The notes beneath the pieces are model-generated. The model did not search any database, was not told where the DNA came from, and saw nothing but the letters and a program-made list of their open reading frames with translations. The position numbers were made by a program, and so were the translations under genes. A stretch of DNA of 64,000 nt from an uncultured Methanomethylovorans sp. (GTDB lineage: Archaea > Halobacteriota > Methanosarcinia > Methanosarcinales > Methanosarcinaceae), in assembly GCF_963678545.1 (NCBI RefSeq), contig NZ_OY782870.1, forward strand, positions 1,364,001 through 1,428,000, read 5' to 3'. Below are positions 7,710 through 15,603 of this stretch, in pieces. Positions within the stretch are counted from its first letter, which is position 1; every line of letters begins with the position of its first letter.

Positions 7710-9608
7710 ATGAGTAAGGAAGATGGAATACATGATCTAACAAAACCAGATCCAAAGGATGCCATGTCAAAGCTTAATGAGCTTATAGCCATGCGTTTTG
7801 ATGAAGCCACATCCAGTAATAATTCAGTTTCAGAGAATATTTCTCTTAAATCAATTGTTGAAGAAGTAATTGCTTCCCCTGAGACAGAGATTAATGAAAA
7901 ATCCCTTTCTTCTATTGCTATCACCAATGATATCAGTTCATCAGAAGCTAATGATATAACGGTCGTTCCACAGGAACAACTATCTAATGTGGAGTCCAAA
8001 GATTCAGATGCAGATCAGAAGTTAAAAAGCAAACTGAACAAATTAGCTGCCACTGGTTTTGAGGAAGTATCTTATGAGTCCTATGAGATAAAGGTTGAAG
8101 AACCTAAAAATTTGGAGAATCATGTTGTTCTTCCCAAAGAAGCTAATCCTCTTTCTCGTGTCTCTACAAGCATAAATACAATTTCTCAGGTGCCAGTTAC
8201 ACAACCAACAGTTCACCATGCCAATCCTTCTCATAAAGAAAAACAAAAGAAAGCATTAGTTCCAGATTCGGCAAAACAAGCACAGATACCTCATGAGGTT
8301 GCTACGGAAAGCACCAGAGATGCAGGCAGAAAGCCTATCAAAACCGAGAACGTTGTTAGTATTATTGATGAACTTGATTCTATCGAATCTGAATTGAAAA
8401 AGAAGGAAGTCTCTAAGAGCTATCATGTGCAAGCAATATCATCTAAAAAGAATGTACCTCTTAATAAGGAGGAAACGAATATACTATCATCTTCCTCTAA
8501 TGCACACACACAAAAGGTTTCAATAAGTGACACAGCTACTCCAGCAAAAGTAGCTATGGTTTATTCCGAGGGGCATGATGCCCATTTTCCTAAAAATACA
8601 AACATTGAGATATTGGAGCGTCCAGAACGCCTGACAAGGGCTATGGTTTATCTCGACCGTAGCGGTGTTTTCGGGGAAAGATGTGATCTCATCAAAGATA
8701 AACACTACGCTTCTGATAAGGATTTGTTGCAAGTACATTCAGAAGACTATATCAAGTTTGTTAGATCATACTCTGCTTCAGGTGGAGGTTTCTTGGGTGA
8801 CAGTACCTACATGACCTCACATTCATTTGAAGTTGCATCACTTGCTGCAGGCGCAGCCATTCTGGCAGCTGAACTTGTACTCTCAGGCAAATACTCAGCA
8901 GCAATGGCTTTCGTAAGGCCGCCAGGCCATCATGCAGGTGTAGATAAGTATAGGGGGTTTTGTATTTTCAATAATGTAGCAGTGCTTGCACGTTATCTGC
9001 AGAAGAAAAAGGGTATTTCAAAAGTAATGATCATTGACTGGGATGCTCATGCCGGAGACGGTACTATGGAGATATTCTATAACGACCCCACTGTTATGGT
9101 GTTATCATTGCATCGTGATCCTCATGATTTCTATCCTCGCAGAGGTTTCAGTTCCCAGATAGGAGAAGGGCCAGGTAAAGGATACACAGCTAATGTGGAA
9201 ATGCCTGTGGGAGCAGGAGATGAAGAATATGCTTTTGCTTTTGATGAATTTGTAATCCCTCTTTTGCATAAATTCTCACCGGATTTTATAATATGCAGTT
9301 GTGGGTTTGATGCTTATTACAAGGAACCGCACATGAAGCTGAACCTTACTTCTGCTGGTTATCATCTGATGACAAAGAAGATCATGTCTGTAATCAATGG
9401 AAACTTCGTGTTGGTAATGGAAGGTGGTTATCATAAGTTCAATGGACATCTTGCACATGTGGTCATCAATTCTCTCCTTGGACTCCCCGATCCTATAGCT
9501 GATACGCTTAAAACTACGGAGTATGAACGTAATCAGCAGAAAGCTGTCATGAAAGAGGCAGGGAAAAAAATTGCATATGTTAAGGAAATGCTAGGAATTC
9601 AGGATTGA
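7710..9608 (+). CDS. HDAC-superfamily deacetylase with long disordered N-terminus
   Basis: 632 aa from ATG 7710, which follows GGAGGC; the longer start at 7692 lacks a site. Residues 1-280 are low-complexity, Ser/Glu/Lys-rich and probably disordered. Residues 281-630 form a histone-deacetylase/acetoin-utilisation type domain. It has the paired catalytic histidines RPPGHHAG (near 405), zinc ligands in DWDAHAGDGT (near 443), the third zinc Asp in CGFDAYY (near 532) and the glycine-tyrosine loop EGGYH. The family hydrolyses acetyl-lysine or other acyl amides. All catalytic residues are present, so activity is likely. The substrate is unknown. It is followed 12 bp later by a second HDAC-like gene and then a GNAT gene. 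Confidence 0.88.
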   Translation: MSKEDGIHDLTKPDPKDAMSKLNELIAMRFDEATSSNNSVSENISLKSIVEEVIASPETEINEKSLSSIAITNDISSSEANDITVVPQEQLSNVESKDSDADQKLKSKLNKLAATGFEEVSYESYEIKVEEPKNLENHVVLPKEANPLSRVSTSINTISQVPVTQPTVHHANPSHKEKQKKALVPDSAKQAQIPHEVATESTRDAGRKPIKTENVVSIIDELDSIESELKKKEVSKSYHVQAISSKKNVPLNKEETNILSSSSNAHTQKVSISDTATPAKVAMVYSEGHDAHFPKNTNIEILERPERLTRAMVYLDRSGVFGERCDLIKDKHYASDKDLLQVHSEDYIKFVRSYSASGGGFLGDSTYMTSHSFEVASLAAGAAILAAELVLSGKYSAAMAFVRPPGHHAGVDKYRGFCIFNNVAVLARYLQKKKGISKVMIIDWDAHAGDGTMEIFYNDPTVMVLSLHRDPHDFYPRRGFSSQIGEGPGKGYTANVEMPVGAGDEEYAFAFDEFVIPLLHKFSPDFIICSCGFDAYYKEPHMKLNLTSAGYHLMTKKIMSVINGNFVLVMEGGYHKFNGHLAHVVINSLLGLPDPIADTLKTTEYERNQQKAVMKEAGKKIAYVKEMLGIQD

Positions 9609-9620
9609 TCAAGGGATAGA

Positions 9621-10685
9621 ATGAATAGCATAGGTGTGGTCTACAACAATAATCATGAACTTCATGATTATATTCTGAAAGGCTTTCCAAGTCCTGAAAG
9701 TCCTGCAAGATTAAAGAAGATCATGCAACATTTTGTGGATAACAGGGTACTTGAGAACAATAACTGCGAAGTATTATGCTCTACAAATGCTTCTGTTGAA
9801 GACATTCTACGTGTGCATACGGCAGATTACTTTTCTTTTGTACAATCACGCTCGTTGAGTGGTGGTGGATGGCTTGGTAATGACACATATCTATGTGATG
9901 GTTCATTCGATGTATTATTACAGGCGGTTGGGTCTGTACTGGAAGCCGGTAAAGCTGTTGTAACAGGTCAATGTGATCATGCTTTTGCTTTGATAAGGCC
10001 TCCTGGTCATCACGCTTGTGCCGATAAACATAGTGGTTTCTGTATTTTCAATAATGCTGCTATTCTTGCGAGGTATTTACAGCATGTGTATTCTTGCCAG
10101 AAAATAGCTATTGTCAATATCGATGCACATGCTTCGGATGGTACACAAAATATATTTTATGCAGATCCATCAGTCTTGTGTATTTCTGTTCATCAGGACC
10201 CATCTGACTTTTATCCTTTTAAGGGTTTCATTCGTGAAATGGGTTCCATGCCGGCATTAGGCTACACAGTGAACATGGAAATGCCACAAGAGGCAGGGAA
10301 CTCCGAATATTCTATTTTCTTTGAAGAAGTAGGTCTTAAAGTGCTGGAGCAGTTTTGTCCAGATATTGTGATCTTAGAATGTGGTTTTGATTCTTATTAC
10401 AAGGAAAAGCTTGCCAAGCTTTACCTTACGGTAAATGGCTATTTTGATTGTGTTTCTCGCATTCGCAGCAGGTGGCATACTATTGTGCTGCTTGAAGGTG
10501 GCTATCATGATGATTTGGGCCTGTTAGCAGATGTAGTATTACAGGCATTGGCAGATAACAGATATACTAAAGATGAAGTAAATCAGGTAAACTTGCTGGC
10601 TTCCCGGCAGAGTTCTTGCAGGCGTATATTCGATAACAAGCTAAATGTGCTTAAGATGTTGATGTCATCCTACTGGGAAATTTAA
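9621..10685 (+). CDS. HDAC-superfamily deacetylase
   Basis: 354 aa, essentially the bare deacetylase domain, paralogous to the upstream gene. It keeps RPPGHHAC (near 126), the zinc ligands in NIDAHASDGT (near 166), ECGFDSYYKE (near 255) and EGGYH (near 291). The usual AGDGT is ASDGT here, a change next to the active site that could alter specificity. It sits 12 bp downstream of the first deacetylase and 21 bp upstream of a GNAT acetyltransferase, so the three are probably cotranscribed. Polyamine or small-molecule deacetylation (the APAH branch) is an alternative to protein deacetylation. Confidence 0.88.
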   Translation: MNSIGVVYNNNHELHDYILKGFPSPESPARLKKIMQHFVDNRVLENNNCEVLCSTNASVEDILRVHTADYFSFVQSRSLSGGGWLGNDTYLCDGSFDVLLQAVGSVLEAGKAVVTGQCDHAFALIRPPGHHACADKHSGFCIFNNAAILARYLQHVYSCQKIAIVNIDAHASDGTQNIFYADPSVLCISVHQDPSDFYPFKGFIREMGSMPALGYTVNMEMPQEAGNSEYSIFFEEVGLKVLEQFCPDIVILECGFDSYYKEKLAKLYLTVNGYFDCVSRIRSRWHTIVLLEGGYHDDLGLLADVVLQALADNRYTKDEVNQVNLLASRQSSCRRIFDNKLNVLKMLMSSYWEI

Positions 10686-10706
10686 AATATTCAATTTGGT
10701 GCTTAT

Positions 10707-11621
10707 ATGATAGAACTTGCTTGCTATGATGGTGGATTGAGATTCTCTAAACTGGAATACCCTTATGAACTGGATAAGTTGAAGATAGGCAAATTCGACT
10801 ATTTCAATAAACATCTGGGTATGAGCGATTACATGGGTAACTTTAGCAGTTGGCTCAAAAGACAATCAGTGACCCTTATAGTTGGAATAGATGATGGCAC
10901 GATCGTGGGCTGGGTTATGACAGAAAGATGGAAGCAGAATGCCAAAGATGGACGTCCTATCTATGTGCTTCGGGCTATCGAAGTGTCTCCTACCATTGCA
11001 CGTAAAGGTATTGGCAAAGTACTGTTCTTGTTAAGCTTTAAGGCATGTTTCGGGCATATGCTGACAAAGCCAGTGAACTCTATTGCAAAAGCCTTCTTTT
11101 TATCTTTGGGTTTCCAGGAGCCTGGAAAAAATTGTCCCGTAGATCTGGGTAGCTATCCCGGCTATCTTTTCCTTCCAGAAGATTACGTTTTAAACACTAT
11201 CCCTGATGAACTTAAGTTGAGCAAAGGTGGAATTTCAGAATGCCAGAAAGATATTTCTCTAAAAGATATGCTTAAGCCAGAATTTACTTCATCTTCTGTT
11301 CAGGATACTGTAGCAGTATCCACAAAGGAAACTGTACCTATCAGAGAAAATGCTCAGCATAATGCAGCAAAAACGGTACCAAAGACCGAAAATGAAGCTC
11401 AATATGTACCATCTACTGTTTCCACTTCAACTCCTGCAATTCAGTGCATCCCGGATCCTGCTATTTCCAAAGACAGAGAATTTTTGAAGGAGCATAAAAT
11501 GATGAGTCCATGCAGTTGTGGTGAATACATGACCCACAAATATGCGGTGTCAGGCAAGGTTCCTGGTTTTCTTTTCGTGTGTAATGCATGTGGAAAAGAA
11601 AGATACTTCCTTAAAGGATAA
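10707..11621 (+). CDS. GNAT N-acetyltransferase with C-terminal zinc-ribbon-like domain
   Basis: 304 aa. Residues 1-160 are GNAT-like: the acetyl-CoA loop is RKGIGK within AIEVSPTIARKGIGKVLF, followed by NSIAKAFFLSLGFQEPG, the usual motif-B region. Residues 165-265 form a low-complexity linker. The last 40 residues hold CSCGEYMTH and CNACGKER, four cysteines in two Cys-x-Cys/Cys-x2-Cys pairs typical of a zinc ribbon. GGTG lies 7 nt before the ATG. Directly behind two deacetylases, it suggests an acetylation/deacetylation module. The zinc ribbon could bind the substrate or a partner. Confidence 0.8.
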   Translation: MIELACYDGGLRFSKLEYPYELDKLKIGKFDYFNKHLGMSDYMGNFSSWLKRQSVTLIVGIDDGTIVGWVMTERWKQNAKDGRPIYVLRAIEVSPTIARKGIGKVLFLLSFKACFGHMLTKPVNSIAKAFFLSLGFQEPGKNCPVDLGSYPGYLFLPEDYVLNTIPDELKLSKGGISECQKDISLKDMLKPEFTSSSVQDTVAVSTKETVPIRENAQHNAAKTVPKTENEAQYVPSTVSTSTPAIQCIPDPAISKDREFLKEHKMMSPCSCGEYMTHKYAVSGKVPGFLFVCNACGKERYFLKG

Positions 11622-11764
11622 TTGCACTTTCATTTGTGTTTCACATCATTTTTTTCATCTATTTTATTGGAATCTTTTTCTTCTATCTCGATAGAAAGCA
11701 TTTTATTCATTTAATTCTATATATTGAAATATTATAATTGAATGTACTTAAATGTAGGGAAATT
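11622..11764 (+). promoter_or_regulatory. Promoter region of the CheF-like operon
   Basis: A 143-bp gap with T-rich runs just after the GNAT stop and a TATA-like TTCTATATATTG near 11714-11725. Initiation about 25 nt downstream of this TATA falls after 11738, which supports ATG 11765 rather than 11738 as the start of the next gene. Confidence 0.45.
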
Positions 11765-12352
11765 ATGGCACAAGAGCAAGGTATTGCAAAAGTAGATATA
11801 AATTACATCTTCAAAGCTGTCATTATGGGTACTTCCCTCTACTCTGATAATTGGGAGAAAGGAGTACTTTATCTCACTAATCTCAATCTCTGGTTCTCGG
11901 AAGGTAAAGGTTGGTTCACAATCCCACTCAAGAACATAACAATGGTGGGTAGAGAGGTTCCAAATACAATACGTATGAAAGCACAACGTGCCACGGGGAC
12001 AACCCACGTATTGATCATAGATTATCTACAAGTTTCCAGTGTAAGCGCTGATTCGTATGCATCAGCGGTAGCACTTTTGGGAGGTAATGAAGCGGTAATC
12101 AATACTTTAAAAGCTTATCTACAGCCAATGTGTGGCACTCCTCCCAGATCCCAGTCCCTATCTGACATTGACAAGAAACTGCTTTACATGCTATCCACAG
12201 GGGTCAATGATATGACGAAACTTTCCTTCTTTATAGGAGCGGATAGTGAAACCCTTGCAGGTAGTTTCAAGAGCCTTAGGGAGCAGGGTCTTTGTGATAC
12301 AACGGGTCAACTTACTCCAGATGGCATGAAGAAGCTCAAGGAGATGATGTGA
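11765..12352 (+). CDS. CheF-like archaeal taxis protein (DUF439-type)
   Basis: 195 aa from ATG 11765 (MAQEQGIAKVD), with AGGGAA just upstream. The N-terminal half (KGVLYLTNLNLWFSEGKG, then FTIPLKNITMVGRE) has the β-strand pattern of the PH-like CheF domain. In haloarchaea CheF proteins connect CheY and other chemotaxis proteins to the archaellum motor. The C-terminus (about 135-195) is a winged-helix-like region (DIDKKLLYMLSTGVNDMTKL). The position beside archaellins fits. The family assignment is from pattern recognition and should be tested by profile search. Confidence 0.6.
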   Translation: MAQEQGIAKVDINYIFKAVIMGTSLYSDNWEKGVLYLTNLNLWFSEGKGWFTIPLKNITMVGREVPNTIRMKAQRATGTTHVLIIDYLQVSSVSADSYASAVALLGGNEAVINTLKAYLQPMCGTPPRSQSLSDIDKKLLYMLSTGVNDMTKLSFFIGADSETLAGSFKSLREQGLCDTTGQLTPDGMKKLKEMM

Positions 12353-12394
12353 TGATTAAGTGTCAGATTTTATTCATTACTAGGAGGTTCTAAT

Positions 12395-13369
12395 ATGAGT
12401 GATATGCCCCCAGGCTTGCCTCCCTTCATGACTTCTCAGGCAGGTGGTCCTCCACCTATGTCTTCAGGTGGCAGCTTTGCTCAGTCATTAGGTGCTTTTG
12501 GTACCATGTTAAAAATACAGGAAACAATTAGTACCAGATTCCCAATTTCCAAGGTACCGTGGAAAGATACTCGTGTTTTTCTACGTGCGCATACAATTGA
12601 GTCTATCAGATCCACTCCTTTATATGGTTTCATGATGCGATTATTTAAGGATGTGGGACTTGGAGACATGCAGCTTGTAGGATATGCACCTATGCATTAT
12701 GTGTTTGCGGTCCCTGGTTGTCCTGTATGTAATATTTATCCTGCCCTTCATAATCAGAAAGTATGCGTAGCTACTACTGATGCTTTGCATCGTTTCTTCA
12801 AAGAGGAACTAGAGCTAGAATGCATAGTAGAAGAGACAGAGTGTGTAAAAGATAGTGGAACAGTCTGCAAGTTCAAAGTATCGTTACAGCCGATTTCTGC
12901 ATATCAGGTTCTTCTTGATGATAATGATAGATTGATCCTTTCTGGTAAGCGTCCTCCTGCGATGGAGCAGTCAGAACTTGTTAGCAGGGTAGAGGTCCTT
13001 ACGATCTATAAACTTCTTGATCGCGGCAAACTTTCTGATATCGGCGAAGCCTACATGCAATTTGCAGGCAGCATGCCAGTAAAGGAAAAAATTTTTGATC
13101 CACCATGGAAGACAGCTGAAGAGCTAAAATCCATTATTTCCAAGCACGGTGCCTTTGGCTCTGCTTTTGGAGAATTGGCTGCAAAAGTACAGTCTGTACA
13201 GCCATCTGCTCCACAGGTGCCTTCAGATCCTTCTACGCCGCCCGTATCTCCGTCATCAGCCGTTTCTCCTGCACCTTCAGTTCAGGAACAGGCGTCGAAG
13301 ATCAAAGATGAAGCAAAGAATGCAGGAAGCTTTGCTGAACTCATAGCGAAGATGAAAAAACAAAACTGA
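12395..13369 (+). CDS. V4R-domain protein with Pro-rich tails
   Basis: 324 aa with a very strong AGGAGGT site. The N-terminal 30 residues are Gly/Pro/Met-rich. Residues 40-170 look like a V4R (4-vinyl-reductase-type) small-molecule-binding domain, with its cysteine pattern GCPVCNIY, then VCVATTDALHRFF, then ECVKDSGTVCKF. Residues 170-265 are helical. The C-terminus is Pro/Ser/Val-rich, ending in a basic helix (FAELIAKMKKQN). V4R domains bind hydrophobic ligands or metals and often act as sensors. It probably acts as an input or adaptor protein for the KaiC-like ATPase two genes downstream. Confidence 0.65.
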   Translation: MSDMPPGLPPFMTSQAGGPPPMSSGGSFAQSLGAFGTMLKIQETISTRFPISKVPWKDTRVFLRAHTIESIRSTPLYGFMMRLFKDVGLGDMQLVGYAPMHYVFAVPGCPVCNIYPALHNQKVCVATTDALHRFFKEELELECIVEETECVKDSGTVCKFKVSLQPISAYQVLLDDNDRLILSGKRPPAMEQSELVSRVEVLTIYKLLDRGKLSDIGEAYMQFAGSMPVKEKIFDPPWKTAEELKSIISKHGAFGSAFGELAAKVQSVQPSAPQVPSDPSTPPVSPSSAVSPAPSVQEQASKIKDEAKNAGSFAELIAKMKKQN

Positions 13370-13378
13370 GGCTAAAAA

Positions 13379-13720
13379 ATGGTTTGTGAGTCACAAAATG
13401 ATAAATATGGCCTGATCTCCAGATTTTCCGGAGAAATGGTGCGTGTCATTACAGGCAATTCTCATTATAGAGGAGAATGCCTGATGGTCAATATAAATTC
13501 AAATGATGTCTTTCTCAAAGATGTTGTGAGTAAAGTAGACTCAGGTTGGGTAAATGTTTCTGATTTCATGTTGATATGCGGATCTTCGGTGGAATCCATT
13601 TACATTGAATTAGGATATCCGTTTGATGTAAATGAGTCACTTATCCTTTCTGTGGAGAACGGTCAGATCAATCAGAATTCAGAGGTAGAAGGCAATCCTG
13701 AATTGGAGGGATTGTTATGA
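13379..13720 (+). CDS. Small protein with Sm-like (LSm) fold signature
   Basis: 113 aa, with GAGG 8 nt before the ATG. The arrangement RFSGEMVRVITGNSHYRGEC, then LMVNINSNDVFLKDV, then LICGSSVESIYIE closely follows the Sm1 and Sm2 motifs of archaeal LSm proteins (G-x-V-x-V ... G ... N-x-x-L; I-x-G-x-x-V-x-x-I). A short acidic tail follows. It lacks the second-motif Arg-Gly (here Cys-Gly), so RNA binding is not certain. The stop overlaps the KaiC start by 4 bp (ATGA), so the two are translationally coupled. Confidence 0.55.
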   Translation: MVCESQNDKYGLISRFSGEMVRVITGNSHYRGECLMVNINSNDVFLKDVVSKVDSGWVNVSDFMLICGSSVESIYIELGYPFDVNESLILSVENGQINQNSEVEGNPELEGLL

Positions 13721-14796
13721 GTGAAGAGATTCGAATTCCCACAGGTATAGCAGGCTTGGATAGAGTCATCGAAGGTGGGGTACGCGATAAGAGCACGTTG
13801 CTTGTAGTGGGTTCAAGTGGTACTGGAAAATCTACTTTTGCCATGCAGTATCTTGCTTATGGCCTTGAGCATGGTGAGAATGCGCTTTATGTGAGTATGG
13901 AAGAGCCAGCGGAACAGATCCTCCGAGAAGCCCGTATGTTGGGTTTCAATTTAGATAAATACTACAACAAAGAGCTTTTCTTCTTCCACTCCAAAGGAAA
14001 GGATTTCGTTAAACTGGTAGAAGAACAGTTACCAGCGTTGGTAGAAGCAAATAAGGATTATGCTGTAAAGACACGTGTGGTCATTGACCCTCTGACTCCG
14101 CTCATCTGGGCCATTCAGGATAAGCAGGAACAAAGGGACATCATCACTAAACTGTTCTATACTTTAAAACAGCTTGGACCAGTGCTGATTACAACCGAAG
14201 AACATGCATCTCCGGGAGAAACAGTAGGTGAGGATGTGCTTATTCCCATCTACATGTCGGATGGTGCTGTTCATTTATCATACAGGCCTATCGGGGGCGC
14301 TTTTAACCGGGCTCTTGAGATCATAAAGATGCGTGCTACAAGGCATGGTGAAGAGGTTTATCCATATATATTTGTCCGTGGCATAGGTGTTGTTGTCAGG
14401 ACTACACCTCTTATTTCGGCTGAGGATGCAAACAAATATGATGATATGTTCGACAAGGCCATCAGGACAGCAGCTGATCTCGGTGCTTCTGAATCTTTAT
14501 TAGAACGTATAGCTTATGTGAAGACGAATTGGGCTTATTCCTTCTCACCCAAGGAAACTCTTCAGATATTCTTTGAATCCCAGGGGCTTACTGGTTCTAT
14601 TAGAAAAGAGGACATTGAAAAAAGGAAGCAAGAAGCTCAACACATAGCTGAGCATGCAGGTGAGCAATCTGCTTTCCTTGCAGATGTTGAAAAGACATTT
14701 GTGGGTTCGCAACAGATGCCAAATGCTCCAAAAACTCAGTCTGAAGGTCTTATTGATATCGAGGATCTGAAAGAACTGGAAGAGCTTGTGAAATAA
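13717..14796 (+). CDS. KaiC/ArlH-like RecA-fold ATPase
   Basis: 359 aa. One KaiC domain with Walker A GSSGTGKST (32-40), catalytic Glu pair in SMEEPAEQ, and Walker B VVIDPLTPL (about 121-129). The C-terminal 120 residues form a helical extension with the end DIEDLKELEELVK. Single-domain KaiC homologues act as autokinase/ATPase switches; ArlH at the archaellum motor base is the best known. Here the gene is coupled to the Sm-like gene and followed 20 bp later by a Roadblock-like gene. It could be the ATPase hub of this cluster. It is longer than typical ArlH (about 230 aa), so I do not name it arlH. Confidence 0.88.
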   Translation: MSEEIRIPTGIAGLDRVIEGGVRDKSTLLVVGSSGTGKSTFAMQYLAYGLEHGENALYVSMEEPAEQILREARMLGFNLDKYYNKELFFFHSKGKDFVKLVEEQLPALVEANKDYAVKTRVVIDPLTPLIWAIQDKQEQRDIITKLFYTLKQLGPVLITTEEHASPGETVGEDVLIPIYMSDGAVHLSYRPIGGAFNRALEIIKMRATRHGEEVYPYIFVRGIGVVVRTTPLISAEDANKYDDMFDKAIRTAADLGASESLLERIAYVKTNWAYSFSPKETLQIFFESQGLTGSIRKEDIEKRKQEAQHIAEHAGEQSAFLADVEKTFVGSQQMPNAPKTQSEGLIDIEDLKELEELVK

Positions 14797-14816
14797 GCAT
14801 ATTCGATGTGGTGCCA

Positions 14817-15587
14817 ATGGCTGTGAGAAAAACAAAAGAAGATCTCGAGGATGTATCCCTCTTAAAATTCGCGCTGGTGTCTCAGTTGAAGAGGACTTAT
14901 GAAACAAGTGATGTCGATATATTGCTGTTTGCAGGTGTTGATGGGAAAATATATGCCTCGTACATTCCGGATAGTATTGGCCCTAAGATATTCGAGTTAA
15001 CAAATCTTATTACCAGCAACTTGTTGCATATTAGCCAGCAGCTTTCCATGGGTTTGCAGCAATCTGTGATTGAATATGAGTTTGGTACTGTCATCTTCTC
15101 ATCTGTAGGAAGGGGTGCATTACTGATTTCATTGTTCACTAAGAAAGTAGACCTTTCTCAAAATATGAGAAAAATAGAGATCACAAGGGAAGTCATGCAG
15201 CACCTTTTTGAGCAAAAACCCATGACTGAGGCACAACTTTCTACCTATCCAGCAGATGTCTCAAAAGAATTACGGGCACTTGCAAAATGCGTGTTCAATG
15301 AAATGTACACGCAGTCCTCTGAATATAAAAAGAACATGGAGATTCTTAGTGATATCAAAGAAAAGATAACAGGTGTTATGGGACGTGGTGAAGTTGATCA
15401 GGTACTTGCTATGGCTTTTAATGAAATAGCTTCATCTCCAAAGTGGATGACGGAGAAACTGTGGCCATTGCTATTGGAAATGGTGATCAATGATCAAATA
15501 CGTCCATTACATGGCGATTACATTGCTGATGTTTGTATGGCCGAATGGATACCTGATATCAAGCGTAAGCTTGAGTCCTTTGTATAA
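14817..15587 (+). CDS. Roadblock/LC7-like domain protein
   Basis: 256 aa from ATG 14817 (MAVRKTKEDLE), with GGTG just upstream. Residues 15-115 have the Roadblock/LC7 pattern of alternating helix and sheet (SDVDILLFAGVDGKIYASYI, then YEFGTVIFSSVGRGALLISL). This fold regulates small GTPases and ATPases in motility and polarity (MglB in myxobacteria). The remainder is helical. It lies between the KaiC-like ATPase and a coiled-coil protein. The function is inferred from fold and place. Confidence 0.55.
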   Translation: MAVRKTKEDLEDVSLLKFALVSQLKRTYETSDVDILLFAGVDGKIYASYIPDSIGPKIFELTNLITSNLLHISQQLSMGLQQSVIEYEFGTVIFSSVGRGALLISLFTKKVDLSQNMRKIEITREVMQHLFEQKPMTEAQLSTYPADVSKELRALAKCVFNEMYTQSSEYKKNMEILSDIKEKITGVMGRGEVDQVLAMAFNEIASSPKWMTEKLWPLLLEMVINDQIRPLHGDYIADVCMAEWIPDIKRKLESFV

Positions 15588-15603
15588 AAACGGATGTGGC
15601 TGT

